A stretch of DNA of 64,000 bases from CAXXIC01 sp049315325 (GCA_049315325.1 JBMOKJ010000004.1:245507-309506); one strand, 5' to 3'. Positions 26,902-36,022 are shown, numbered from the stretch's first letter. The notes: generated from the sequence alone by a model not told the origin. A program made the numbers and translations.

Positions 26902-26936
26902 GCTCTGTCAATTTTTGTTGACGGAGCTTTTTTTTA
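26902..26936 (+). terminator. Terminator after the Lrp gene
   Basis: GCTCTGTCAA (26902-26911) pairs with TTGACGGAGC (26918-26927) with one T-G pair, followed by eight T. Confidence 0.85.
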
Positions 26937-26943
26937 TTCTTCA

Positions 26944-27019
26944 GCCACAAAGTCACTAAAACACGAAGAAATCACAAAGATTTGACGTGTTAACTTTGAG
27001 TCTTCGTGTCTTTGTGGTA
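26944..27019. repeat. CCACAAAG/CTTTGTGG inverted repeat before suhB
   Basis: CCACAAAG...ACACGAAG (26945-26968) is matched by CTTCGTGTCTTTGTGG (27002-27017) with interruptions. This is a member of a dispersed family; others lie at 16671-16713 and 51541-51645. It ends only 14 bases before the suhB ATG. Confidence 0.6.
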
Positions 27020-27032
27020 AATTTAAAATAAT

Positions 27033-27803
27033 ATGATAGATTTAAATGAATGCCTCGAGCGAGTGGTCGATTGGGCAAAAGAGGTGGGCAAAATTCACCT
27101 TCACTATTTCAGAGGTAACAACCTGAATATCGAGACAAAATCGTCGTCGCACGATTTACTTACTGTTGCCGATAAAGAGAGCGAAGCGTACATCATCAGC
27201 CGCATCAAGGAGTTTTATCCCGAACATCAGATTATGGCGGAAGAGAGCGGCTCGAATGAGCAGATTTCTGACTATTGCTGGGTGATCGATCCGGTGGATG
27301 GCACGACCAACTTTGCGCAGGGAATTCCCGTTTTTGCCGTCTCCATAGCGTTGCAATACAAAGGCGAAAGCGTGGTGGGCGTGGTGTTGGCTCCGTTTTT
27401 GAACGAGCTTTTCACCGCAGTGAAGGGGCAAGGTGCTTTCTTGAACGGAACACCGATTCACGTGGCGCAGAAGCCTGATTTGAATTCGTCGCTCGTCTGC
27501 ACCGGTTTTCCTTACGACCACGGCACGAACCCTGACAACAACACCGATAACGTGGCACGCGTTCTTCCGCACTGTCGCGATATCCGCCGAATGGGTGCCG
27601 CATCTTACGATTTATGCTGTGTGGGCGCGGGCTTTTTCGATGGTTTCTGGGAAATTGACCTCAAAGCTTGGGACATTGCTGCTGCGCAAATCGTCATCGA
27701 AGAGGCGGGCGGCATCGTCTTCCACTTCCGCGAAGGAAGGAACTTCAGCATTATTGCCGGAAACGCCGCCGTGGTGGAGGAAATGAAGGCGTATGTTTGG
27801 TAA
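27033..27803 (+). CDS. suhB: Inositol monophosphatase family protein
   Basis: The protein has 256 residues. The Mg-binding motifs of the family are all present: MAEESG (about residue 70), WVIDPVDGTTNFAQGIPVFAVSIA (about 86-109), and WDIAAAQIVIEEAGG near residue 211. Known members hydrolyse inositol monophosphates; E. coli SuhB also acts in rRNA antitermination. Which of these applies here cannot be told. The gene starts just after a dispersed inverted repeat and is followed by an AT-rich membrane-protein gene. Confidence 0.9.
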   Translation: MIDLNECLERVVDWAKEVGKIHLHYFRGNNLNIETKSSSHDLLTVADKESEAYIISRIKEFYPEHQIMAEESGSNEQISDYCWVIDPVDGTTNFAQGIPVFAVSIALQYKGESVVGVVLAPFLNELFTAVKGQGAFLNGTPIHVAQKPDLNSSLVCTGFPYDHGTNPDNNTDNVARVLPHCRDIRRMGAASYDLCCVGAGFFDGFWEIDLKAWDIAAAQIVIEEAGGIVFHFREGRNFSIIAGNAAVVEEMKAYVW

Positions 27804-27853
27804 TGTGCTGTTTTTTTGATGTGCTAATTTGAAAATAAAAAGAGATTAATATT

Positions 27854-28375
27854 ATGAATTTGAAAAGTTTATTCACCGTCATTCTAAAGATTTTTGGAGT
27901 TTATTTGTTTGTTTATGGCTTGATTTCACTTTTATATGTATTTTCAAGTGTGGTATCTTTGCTCAATTATGCAGATCCGGTTCAGTTATATTTACAAATC
28001 CTTGCTCAATTTATTTATGTGGTTTTTATAATATTTGTGTCGAGATTAGCTATTATTAAAACTGATTGGATTATCTCAAAATTTCTCAAAGATGAGCAAC
28101 TTGAGGCTGATTTTACCACATTTAAAGTTCATCGTTCTGTTGTCTTGACAATATCAGTCATTGTTATTGGGGGATTGACTTTTATCGATGAAATTCCTCA
28201 CTTATTTAGAATATTGTATTTTGGAAAGCTAAAATCAAATTTATCTATAGAAGATATTTCTCTTATTATAGCTTCCATTGCAAAAATATTAATTGCTTTA
28301 TTTTTAATTCTCAAAAATAGATTAGTTGTCAATTGGATTGAGAAACTGAGGAAAGATACGATTTCTGTAAAATAA
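27854..28375 (+). CDS. Hypothetical four-helix membrane protein
   Basis: The protein has 173 residues and is not recognised. Membrane helices are predicted at about residues 7-30, 42-66, 94-112 and 133-154, with a charged cytoplasmic-type loop between helices 2 and 3 (KTDWIISKFLKDEQLEADF). The coding sequence is clearly more AT-rich than suhB and mutS2 on either side, with many TTT/ATT/TTA codons. A copy of the AACTTC repeat follows its stop. The high AT may only reflect hydrophobic codons. Its role is unknown. Confidence 0.72.
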   Translation: MNLKSLFTVILKIFGVYLFVYGLISLLYVFSSVVSLLNYADPVQLYLQILAQFIYVVFIIFVSRLAIIKTDWIISKFLKDEQLEADFTTFKVHRSVVLTISVIVIGGLTFIDEIPHLFRILYFGKLKSNLSIEDISLIIASIAKILIALFLILKNRLVVNWIEKLRKDTISVK

Positions 28376-28384
28376 TTCTTTTAC

Positions 28385-28413
28385 TCCTTTAACTTCCCAG
28401 CGAAGCGATAACT
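28385..28413 (+). repeat. Dispersed repeat, copy D
   Basis: CTCCTTTAACTTCCCAGCG followed by AAGCGATAACTTC, the same family as 25010-25057 and 25640-25693. It sits just before the mutS2 start codon. Confidence 0.65.
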
Positions 28414-28434
28414 TCTCTAACTACTCAACAAAAA

Positions 28435-30912
28435 GTGATCTACCCAACCAATTTCGAACATAAAATAGGATTTGATAAAATCCGCCAATTGCTTTCCGAC
28501 AAATGTCTGAGCCCGCTGGGTAAAGACAAAGTGGAGGAGATGAATTTTTCCATTCATTACGACGAAGTGCGCGCGTTGCTCTGCCAAACGGAGGAGTTTG
28601 TGCGCATCCTTCAAGTGGAGAGCGATTTCCCTGCCAATTACTTTTTCGATGTGCGTCAGTCGCTGAAGAAAGTGCGAGTGGAAGGCACTTTTCTCGACGA
28701 GTCGGAGCTGTTCGACCTGCGCCGCTCGTTGGAGACGATTCGCGATATTGTGCGGTTTTTCCTCAAAGAGGAGGAGGGCGACACGAACTATCCGCACCTG
28801 ACGGAGATGGCACGCGAAGTGTCGCTTTTCCCGCAAATTATTGGTTCGATAGATAAGATTCTCGATAAATTTGGCAAGGTAAAAGACAACGCTTCGCCCG
28901 AGTTGGCACGCATCCGCAGAGAGATTTTGCACACCACGAGCAATATTTCGCGCACGTTGCAGTCCATTCTGCGAGTGGCGCAGTCGGAGGGAATTGTGGA
29001 GAAAGATCTCACGCCCACGATGCGCGATGGACGGTTGATGATACCTGTTGCACCCGGCTTTAAGCGCAAAATAAAAGGCATCGTGCACGACGAATCGGCG
29101 AGCGGAAAGACTGTCTTTATCGAGCCTGCCGAAGTGGTGGAAGCCAACAACCGTGTGCGCGAACTCGAAGGCGAAGAGCGTCGCGAGGTGATTCGCATTT
29201 TGGTGAAATTCACCGGCGAGGTGCGCCCGTTTGCCGACGACATTCTCAGCTCCTACGATTTTCTGTCGAAGATTGACTTCACGCGCGCCAAGGCGTTGCT
29301 TGCTATAGAGGTGAACGGCATTTTGCCGGTTTTCGAAAATCGCCGCACGATGGATTGGTCGAATACCGTCCATCCGTTGCTCTATCTTTCGCACAAAAAA
29401 CAGCACAAACCGGTTGTTCCGCTCGATATTCAGTTGGAGGAAAACCGTCGCTTATTGATTATTTCGGGACCGAATGCTGGAGGAAAATCGGTTTGCCTCA
29501 AAACGGTCGGACTGCTGCAATATATGCTCCAGAGCGGATTGCTGATACCGGTGCACGAAAGTTCGCGGACAGGCATCTTCCACGATATATTTATCGATAT
29601 TGGCGACGAGCAATCCATCGAAAACGACCTCAGTACCTACAGTTCGCACCTTACGAATATGAAGTTTTTTGTGCGCAATTGCAACGAAAACTCGATTCTG
29701 CTGATTGATGAATTTGGTGGTGGAACGGAGCCTCAAATCGGTGGAGCGATTGCCGAAGCGTTGCTCGAACGCTTCAACGCCAACAAAGCATACGGTGTGA
29801 TTACGACTCACTACCAAAACCTGAAACATTTTGCCGAAGACCACGAAGGGGTGGTGAACGGCGCAATGCTTTACGACCGCCACCTGATGCAGCCGCTCTT
29901 CAAACTGTCGATTGGCAACCCCGGCAGTTCGTTTGCGGTGGAGATTGCCCGCAAAATCGGGTTGCCCGAAGAGGTGATTGCCGATGCTTCGGCCAAAGTG
30001 GGTTCCGACTACATCGACATGGACAAATATCTGCAAGACATCGTGCGCGACAAGCGTTATTGGGAAGGCAAACGCCAGAACATTCGCCAAAAAGAGAAAA
30101 AACTGGAGGAGTTGACCGAACGCTACGAGGAGGATTTGCAGAAAATATCGAAAGAGCGCAAAGAGCTGATGACGAATGCCAAAGCGGAGGCGGCGCGCAT
30201 ATTGTCGGAAGCCAATGCGAAGGTGGAAAACACCATTCGCCGCATCAAAGAGGCCAATGCAGAGAAAGAGGCTACGCGCACTGCCCGCAAGGAGCTCGAC
30301 GAATTTCGTGCCCGCATCAGCGAGACAGAAACGGTGGGCGACGATGCTATTTCGCGAAAGATACAGAAAATAAAAGAGCGCGAGGAGCGAAAAAAACTCC
30401 CTAACGCCAAGAAAAATACAGAGAAAAAGGTCTATCAGCCTGAGGTAATATTGGTGGGCGATGCCGTCCGCCTTAAAGGACAGAACACAGTGGGTGAAGT
30501 GCTCGAAGTGCAAGGCAAAAGCATCACGGTAGCATTTGGTATGCTGAAATCGACGGTGCAAATCGACCGCTTGGATAAGATGAGCAAAAACCAACTGAAA
30601 CGCGAAGGGTTGAAAACGACCTTTGTGAGCCAACAGACTGCCGACGATGTGCGCGAGCGTGGACTCAACTTCCGACAAGAGATTGATGTGCGCGGCATGC
30701 GTGGCGACGAGGCGTTGCAGGCGATTATGTACTACATCGACGACGCGATTCTGGTCAGTGCGGGTCGTGTGCGCATTCTGCATGGAACAGGCACAGGCGC
30801 TCTCCGTCAGCTGATTCGCGAATACCTGAGCGGCGTGCACGGCGTGAATGATTTCCGCGACGAGCACGTGCAGTTTGGTGGTGCAGGCATTACTGTGGTG
30901 GAGTTGGAATAA
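28435..30912 (+). CDS. mutS2: Endonuclease MutS2
   Basis: The protein has 825 residues. It starts with GTG at 28435, supported by the family-typical start MIYPTNFEHKIGFDKIRQLL. The MutS core/lever domain is followed by the ATPase domain with Walker A GPNAGGKSVCLKT (about residue 345) and Walker B ILLIDEFGGGTEP. A long coiled coil follows at about 530-650. The C-terminal Smr nuclease domain (about 745-825) has IDVRGMRGDEAL and the LHGTGTGALR motif. MutS2 acts in suppression of homologous recombination or ribosome rescue in different bacteria; it lacks the mismatch-binding domain I of MutS. Confidence 0.96.
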   Translation: MIYPTNFEHKIGFDKIRQLLSDKCLSPLGKDKVEEMNFSIHYDEVRALLCQTEEFVRILQVESDFPANYFFDVRQSLKKVRVEGTFLDESELFDLRRSLETIRDIVRFFLKEEEGDTNYPHLTEMAREVSLFPQIIGSIDKILDKFGKVKDNASPELARIRREILHTTSNISRTLQSILRVAQSEGIVEKDLTPTMRDGRLMIPVAPGFKRKIKGIVHDESASGKTVFIEPAEVVEANNRVRELEGEERREVIRILVKFTGEVRPFADDILSSYDFLSKIDFTRAKALLAIEVNGILPVFENRRTMDWSNTVHPLLYLSHKKQHKPVVPLDIQLEENRRLLIISGPNAGGKSVCLKTVGLLQYMLQSGLLIPVHESSRTGIFHDIFIDIGDEQSIENDLSTYSSHLTNMKFFVRNCNENSILLIDEFGGGTEPQIGGAIAEALLERFNANKAYGVITTHYQNLKHFAEDHEGVVNGAMLYDRHLMQPLFKLSIGNPGSSFAVEIARKIGLPEEVIADASAKVGSDYIDMDKYLQDIVRDKRYWEGKRQNIRQKEKKLEELTERYEEDLQKISKERKELMTNAKAEAARILSEANAKVENTIRRIKEANAEKEATRTARKELDEFRARISETETVGDDAISRKIQKIKEREERKKLPNAKKNTEKKVYQPEVILVGDAVRLKGQNTVGEVLEVQGKSITVAFGMLKSTVQIDRLDKMSKNQLKREGLKTTFVSQQTADDVRERGLNFRQEIDVRGMRGDEALQAIMYYIDDAILVSAGRVRILHGTGTGALRQLIREYLSGVHGVNDFRDEHVQFGGAGITVVELE

Positions 30913-30926
30913 GGTCGTTGTATCTG

Positions 30927-30959
30927 TTATTGTTCTCTGTCATAAAATTCGTACTTTTG
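30927..30959 (+). promoter_or_regulatory. Promoter of the DUF1015 gene
   Basis: TTATTG (30927-30932), a 19-base spacer and TACTTTTG (30952-30959) closely match the consensus. The leader is about 35 bases. Confidence 0.68.
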
Positions 30960-30998
30960 CGCCCAGAAACATAAAACAATCTTCAAAACTCAAATTTA

Positions 30999-32243
30999 AT
31001 GGCAAAAATCAAACCATTCAAAGGCATTCGTCCCCCACAGGATAAGGTGGAGGAGGTAGCATCGCGCCCTTACGACGTACTCAATTCGGAAGAAGCCCGC
31101 GCCGAAGCAGCCGGTAATGAAAAATCGCTTTATCACATCATCAAACCCGAGATTGATTTTCCCGTCGGAACAGATGAACACATTGATGAGGTGTACCAAA
31201 AAGCAGTCGAAAACTTCAACCTTTTCCAAGATAAAGGATGGTTGGTGCAAGACGAAAAAGAGCTTTATTACGTATATGCTCAAACAATGGACGGACGCAC
31301 CCAATACGGTCTTGTAGTCTGTGCTAACGTGGAGGATTACCTCACCGGGAAAATCAAAAAGCACGAATTGACCCGCCGCGACAAAGAGGAAGACCGCATG
31401 AAACACGTTCGCGTAAACAACGCCAACATCGAGCCGGTTTTCTTTGCATTCCCATACCAAGTAGAGCTAGACCAAATCGTGAAAGAGGCGGTTGCTAAAC
31501 CTGCTGTTTACGATTTCGTTGCACCCGACGGCTTTGGACACCACTTTTGGTTGATCGACAACGATGCAACGATTGCTCGCATCACGGAGCTTTTTGCTGC
31601 CATTCCATACCTCTACATTGCCGACGGACACCACCGCACAGCCGCTGCTGCGCTTGTAGGTGCCGAAAAAGCACAACAAAACCCCAATCATACAGGTGAC
31701 GAAGAGTACAACTACTTCCTTGCTGTTTGTTTTCCAGATACTCAATTGAAAATCATCGACTACAACCGTGTGGTGACAGATTTGAACGGACTTTCTGAAA
31801 CTGAGTTTCTTGCGAAAGTGGCTGAAAATTTTGTCGTAGAAGAAAAGGGCGCAGCGATTTACCATCCGAATGCGTTGCACAACTTTGCACTCTATGTGGG
31901 TGGTAAATGGTATTCGCTCACTGCAAAAGAGGGAACTTACAATGACAACGACCCAATCGGTGTGCTCGATGTAACCATCTCTTCTGATTTGATTCTGCGC
32001 GACATACTTGGCATCGACGATCTCCGTTCGTCGAAACGTGTCGATTTCGTAGGTGGTATCCGCGGTTTGGGCGAGTTGCAACGCCGAGTAGATAGTGGCG
32101 AAATGAAAGCTGCCCTTGCGCTCTACGCTGTGTCGATGAAGCAACTGATCGACATTGCCGACACCGACAACATTATGCCTCCGAAAACAACTTGGTTCGA
32201 ACCCAAACTTCGCTCAGGTCTCGTGATTCACAAACTGGACTAA
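30999..32243 (+). CDS. DUF1015 family protein
   Basis: The protein has 414 residues and spans the whole DUF1015 family. The conserved start IKPFKGIRPPQDKVEEVASRPYDVLNSEEA, the ADGHHRTAAAALV core near residue 209 and the DLRSSKRVDFVGG segment are visible. No signal peptide is present, so it is cytoplasmic. Known: the biochemical function is not established; in many Bacteroidota the gene sits next to serC-serA. Here it is about 14 kb from serA, in its own promoter-terminator unit. A link to serine metabolism is inference from that context only. Confidence 0.9.
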   Translation: MAKIKPFKGIRPPQDKVEEVASRPYDVLNSEEARAEAAGNEKSLYHIIKPEIDFPVGTDEHIDEVYQKAVENFNLFQDKGWLVQDEKELYYVYAQTMDGRTQYGLVVCANVEDYLTGKIKKHELTRRDKEEDRMKHVRVNNANIEPVFFAFPYQVELDQIVKEAVAKPAVYDFVAPDGFGHHFWLIDNDATIARITELFAAIPYLYIADGHHRTAAAALVGAEKAQQNPNHTGDEEYNYFLAVCFPDTQLKIIDYNRVVTDLNGLSETEFLAKVAENFVVEEKGAAIYHPNALHNFALYVGGKWYSLTAKEGTYNDNDPIGVLDVTISSDLILRDILGIDDLRSSKRVDFVGGIRGLGELQRRVDSGEMKAALALYAVSMKQLIDIADTDNIMPPKTTWFEPKLRSGLVIHKLD

Positions 32244-32264
32244 GATTCTGAATCTGATACATAC

Positions 32265-32304
32265 AAAAACTCCCGCTTACGATTCGAAGGCGGGAGTTTT
32301 TTTG
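32265..32304. terminator. Terminator between DUF1015 and the anti-sigma gene
   Basis: AAAAACTCCCGC (32265-32276) pairs with GCGGGAGTTTTT (32290-32301), with further pairing of CGA/TTCG in the loop and T/A runs on both sides. It can serve both converging genes. An almost identical hairpin lies at 36023-36054. Confidence 0.85.
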
Positions 32305-32306
32305 TA

Positions 32307-33419
32307 TTACCATTTCAGGTCAAGCTTTATTTTTTTGTTTTTTGTGGACCAATCGGGTGATTTTTTCAGCCATTTCAATGCTTCCGTTTTAGCTTTTTCG
32401 CACGAATAGTTGGTGATAAGAATTAGTGATGGGCGCTTGTCCATATTCACTACGAATTCAGCTGTAACCGAATCCTTAGGCGCACCACAAAGCTCATGTT
32501 TGGCATTTTTATAGAAATACGTTTTAAATTCATTTTCGTCGAAAACTGTTTGCTTCTCTAATGATTTTGAATTCACCGATACTTCTCTATCTTTCTTTTT
32601 CCGAGCACCATATCCTACAGTTACTACTTCTGAGAGATTATTGTATGCCGGATTCAATTTAATCAGCATATTGTTGTTTGAAACCGCAATCTTTTTACTC
32701 TGATAACCGATAAATGAAGCTTTTAGATAGGTCGAGTCTTTGGCTTCAGCAACCAAATGAAATTCACCATTTGTGTCTGTCACGGTTCCTCTTTTTGAAT
32801 CTGCGAATTGAATAGTTGCTCCGATAATCGGTTGTCCAATTTCGTCCACCACTTTGCCCGTAATTTCGTTCGTAGTTTTCGGTGCACTGATGGGCTGTGG
32901 TTGAGGAATGACGGATTCTTGTAGTTCGGCAATCTGATCTGTAGAAACAATATTATTGCTGACTGTTGTTTCTACTTCCATTTGAGATTTGGCTATTTCA
33001 TCTGATACTTGTTCGTCCGCTTTTATAACGGGTGGAGTAAATCTTACAGAGTTACGAATGGATGGTTTTTCTGTCTTCGTCTCCACTTTTGCAATTTGTC
33101 GAGGCATCTTTACAATTTGTTTGACAGTCAATTGTCGATGATTATCCTCTTTTTGCATCAGGAAATATGAGCCAAATCCGATAATTAATAATACTGTAGC
33201 AGCAGCCGACCACCACGTAATTCGTTTTCGGTGGTTGGCGGCAGCGGAACGGCGCGAGATTTTGCTTTCGAGTCTGCTGATGGCTTCGGCATGAGCGCCA
33301 TCCACAGCATCGAAGCCGTCGAGAGCCTCCTGCAGAAATGGATCGCTCATTGCCTCCCGCTCTAGGCGATTAGCGGCTTTCCCGCGTCTGTTTCCTTTTA
33401 TGTAGTCTATCAGTCTCAT
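32307..33419 (-). CDS. Membrane anti-sigma-like protein with CarboxypepD_reg domain
   Basis: The protein has 370 residues from the ATG at 33419, two bases after the sigma stop; a TTG at 33449 would overlap the sigma gene. Residues 1-65 are a charged cytoplasmic part (EREAMSDPFLQEALDGFD is typical of Bacteroidota anti-sigma starts). Residues 68-88 are one membrane helix. Residues 121-138 hold RNSVRFTPPVIKADEQVS. Residues 186-262 are a CarboxypepD_reg-like beta-sandwich, followed by SEVVTVGYGARKKK (263-276) and a C-terminal domain ending near 370. The 121-138 motif and the sandwich-VVTVGYG unit recur in the divergent VWA protein. Anti-sigma function is inferred from gene order. Confidence 0.78.
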   Translation of the reverse strand: MRLIDYIKGNRRGKAANRLEREAMSDPFLQEALDGFDAVDGAHAEAISRLESKISRRSAAANHRKRITWWSAAATVLLIIGFGSYFLMQKEDNHRQLTVKQIVKMPRQIAKVETKTEKPSIRNSVRFTPPVIKADEQVSDEIAKSQMEVETTVSNNIVSTDQIAELQESVIPQPQPISAPKTTNEITGKVVDEIGQPIIGATIQFADSKRGTVTDTNGEFHLVAEAKDSTYLKASFIGYQSKKIAVSNNNMLIKLNPAYNNLSEVVTVGYGARKKKDREVSVNSKSLEKQTVFDENEFKTYFYKNAKHELCGAPKDSVTAEFVVNMDKRPSLILITNYSCEKAKTEALKWLKKSPDWSTKNKKIKLDLKW

Positions 33420-33421
33420 AA

Positions 33422-34075
33422 TTATAAATTCAACGCTTTCACCATACAAATTTTCAGATTTCGCTTTCCGTTTTGGATGTAGCTTTTCACTTTACTCAGA
33501 GCGTAACCCGTTAAATCTACGATATCGGCATACGAGCAATTCTCGAAAAAGAAACTCTTAATGCAGCTTTGTTGCTCATCAGTCAAAGTTTTCAGACAAT
33601 TTGTGAGAGCTGCGATGGTCTCTTCGTCCTGCGCATCATCCAATAGATGCAAAAACTCCTCCGATTCCATAATTTCGGGCTGAATAGGTTCGAAACTTCG
33701 GTTCTCATTTTTGCGGAGAAGTTGCAGGCAGTGATTTTTTGCTACACTATAAAGCCATGTTCGGTAGTTCTTTATTTCGTAGTTTGCAACTTTGGCGACT
33801 GTCTCTTCGTAAATCTGCATTACGGCATCTTCAGCCTCTTCTCTGTTTTGCAGGTATTTCAATCCCAAACCATATACTAAAGGAATATATCTGGAATAGA
33901 GCGTCCCATATACCTCCTGATTTGCCGAATTCAAAAACTGATTCAATAAATCTTCATCGCTGAGCGCGTTATTTTTTGCTTTGAAAATCAATGGATTGAA
34001 TCGTTTTTGTTGGGGTTGAATAATTTTATTTGCAAAAATAGCAATCTTTTTATGGAATTTCTGATTTCGAAACAT
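33422..34075 (-). CDS. ECF-type sigma-70 factor (second locus)
   Basis: The protein has 217 residues from the ATG at 34075. The first 35 residues are basic and unlike the usual sigma start; the family pattern begins at ALSDEDLLNQFLNSANQEVYGTLYSRYIPLVYGLGLKYL (region 2). Region 4 includes LTDEQQSCIKSFFFENCSYADIVDLTGYALSKVKSYIQNGKRNLK. No internal ATG gives a shorter product, so the extension stands or an unusual start codon is used. It is followed within 2 bases by the membrane anti-sigma-like gene and is divergent from the VWA gene (41 bases between starts). Confidence 0.9.
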   Translation of the reverse strand: MFRNQKFHKKIAIFANKIIQPQQKRFNPLIFKAKNNALSDEDLLNQFLNSANQEVYGTLYSRYIPLVYGLGLKYLQNREEAEDAVMQIYEETVAKVANYEIKNYRTWLYSVAKNHCLQLLRKNENRSFEPIQPEIMESEEFLHLLDDAQDEETIAALTNCLKTLTDEQQSCIKSFFFENCSYADIVDLTGYALSKVKSYIQNGKRNLKICMVKALNL

Positions 34076-34116
34076 CTATAGAGAAACATTTTACAAACCC
34101 TTTAAATAACTTTGGT

Positions 34117-36003
34117 ATGAAAACAAAATCAATTGCCGCATGGCTCACTCTTATGAGCCTGATTTCTATTCTTTCGCTTCAAGCTCAGTCGCTGGAGATA
34201 ATGGTTACTGGTAGAGTGACAGATGGAGCTTCAAAAAGTCCAATTGCAGGTGTGAATGTGCGTGTAAAAAATGGAAAAACAGGGTGCCTCACTAACTTAA
34301 ATGGTGAATATTCTCTTTTAGCGGAGAAAAACAAAGTCTTGGTATTTTCGTACATTGGATTTCAAACAAAGGAGGTCGCAGTCACAAAGAACATTATTGA
34401 TGTGGAATTGTCAGCTTCCTATTTGACGCTCCAAGAGGTGGTGACAGTGGGGTATGGCTCTTCAAAAAAACAATTTACGAAAAGTAAAGCCGTCAGAAAC
34501 TGCGTTAGGTTTGTTCCCCCAGTGATAAAGCCAGATTGTCAAGTTAGTGTTTCGTGTTGCAATGTAGCGGCAGTGGATGAGGTTGTGAACAACGAAGAGT
34601 ACAAAGCAATTCCCGAAAACCGTTTCAAAGAGGTAAAATCTGAACCACTTTCAACCTTTTCGTTAGATGTGGATGCCGCCTCTTACGGCAATGTGCGCAG
34701 AGTGATTAATGCTGGTCAGATGCCCGATAAGAATAGCGTCAGGGTAGAGGAGTTTGTCAACTATTTCTCTTACAAATATCCCAATCCTAAAGGCGATCAT
34801 CCCGTTAATATTATGAATGAAATCCATCCTTGTCCTTGGCAGAAAGATCATCTGCTAGTGCGCATTGGGGTGAAAGCGAAAGAGATTCCATCCGAAAACT
34901 TGCCCGCTTCTAATTTTGTGTTTTTGCTCGATGTATCCGGTTCGATGGAGGCTCCTAATAAACTTGATTTGGTGAAATCGTCGCTCAAACTGCTAACGAA
35001 TAATCTTCGCGACAAAGATCATGTGGCAATAGTTGTTTATGCAGGTTCGGCAGGAGTCGTTTTGCCATCAACAGCGGGTAGCGACAAACAAATGATTGTG
35101 GATGCGCTCGAAAGCCTTCAGGCAGGAGGGTCAACTGCTGGTGGTGCCGGCATTCAGTTGGCATATAAAATTGCCGAAAAGAACCTTATTTCTGGCGGCA
35201 ACAATCGTGTGATTCTCTGCACCGATGGCGATTTCAATGTGGGTGTTTCGTCGGAAGGCGATTTGGAAAGTCTGATTTCCGAAAAACGTAAGTCGGGCGT
35301 TTACCTCACTGTTTTGGGTTATGGAATGGGCAATTACAAGGATAATAAGCTACAGACATTGGCCGAAAAAGGGAATGGCAATCATGCCTACATCGACAAT
35401 ATTCAGGAAGCCAACAAAGTATTGGTGAGTGAGTTTGGATCTACAATGTATGCCGTGGCGAAAGATGTGAAAATTCAGGTCGAATTCAATCCGGCTAAAG
35501 TGAACGCTTATCGGTTAGTGGGCTACGAAAGTCGGTTGCTCAACAAAGAAGACTTCAACGACGACACCAAAGATGCCGGAGAGTTAGGTGCCGGACACAC
35601 CGTTACCGCCTTTTACGAAGTGATTCCTGTGGGAGTGAAAAACACCTTTGGTGGGGTGGATAATCTGAAATATCAACCCTCGTCAAGAGATAGCTCACCA
35701 GTAAGCAGCAAAGATGAATTGATGAATGTAAAGCTTCGGTACAAACCCATCGACAGCGACCGCAGCCTGAAACTGGAAGTACCCATTTTTGCAAAAGATC
35801 AAATGAAACCCGTTAGCGATGATTATCAATTTGCTTCGGCTGTCGCCCTGTTTGCGCAACTGCTTCGCAAATCCGATTTCAAAGGTGATGCCACCTATCA
35901 AAAAGCTATCGATTTAGCATCTGGCAGTTTGGGTGAAGACAAGCAAGGTTATCGCCGCGAACTCGTGCGATTGATGGAAGCCGTCAAACAGATGGATAAA
36001 TAG
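34117..36003 (+). CDS. VWA-domain surface protein with CarboxypepD_reg module (YfbK-like)
   Basis: The protein has 628 residues. A signal peptide covers about 1-23. A CarboxypepD_reg-like sandwich (27-100) is followed by LQEVVTVGYGSSKK (105-118) and RNCVRFVPPVIKPDCQVS (127-144), the motif shared with the divergent anti-sigma protein. A YfbK-type N-terminal segment lies at 162-225. The von Willebrand A domain starts near 266 with the MIDAS motif DVSGS (272-276) and TDGDFNVG. A DUF3520-like C-terminus follows. Such proteins bind ligands through a metal in the VWA site. A TAACTTTG box ends only 2 bases before the ATG. Partnership with the sigma pair is inferred from adjacency and the shared motif. 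Confidence 0.86.
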   Translation: MKTKSIAAWLTLMSLISILSLQAQSLEIMVTGRVTDGASKSPIAGVNVRVKNGKTGCLTNLNGEYSLLAEKNKVLVFSYIGFQTKEVAVTKNIIDVELSASYLTLQEVVTVGYGSSKKQFTKSKAVRNCVRFVPPVIKPDCQVSVSCCNVAAVDEVVNNEEYKAIPENRFKEVKSEPLSTFSLDVDAASYGNVRRVINAGQMPDKNSVRVEEFVNYFSYKYPNPKGDHPVNIMNEIHPCPWQKDHLLVRIGVKAKEIPSENLPASNFVFLLDVSGSMEAPNKLDLVKSSLKLLTNNLRDKDHVAIVVYAGSAGVVLPSTAGSDKQMIVDALESLQAGGSTAGGAGIQLAYKIAEKNLISGGNNRVILCTDGDFNVGVSSEGDLESLISEKRKSGVYLTVLGYGMGNYKDNKLQTLAEKGNGNHAYIDNIQEANKVLVSEFGSTMYAVAKDVKIQVEFNPAKVNAYRLVGYESRLLNKEDFNDDTKDAGELGAGHTVTAFYEVIPVGVKNTFGGVDNLKYQPSSRDSSPVSSKDELMNVKLRYKPIDSDRSLKLEVPIFAKDQMKPVSDDYQFASAVALFAQLLRKSDFKGDATYQKAIDLASGSLGEDKQGYRRELVRLMEAVKQMDK

Positions 36004-36022
36004 ATTGTATCTGGTGGATGGA

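Noticed and set aside
28417..29406. Long minus-strand open frame (329 codons) opposite mutS2
   Set aside because: It is fully antisense to mutS2, whose motifs are certain; the composition (many His/Arg/Gln, no family pattern) is typical of a shadow frame in biased codons.
29452..30867. Minus-strand open frame of 471 codons opposite mutS2
   Set aside because: It is also antisense to the MutS2 ATPase and Smr domains; the low-complexity Phe/Leu/His composition has no recognisable domain.
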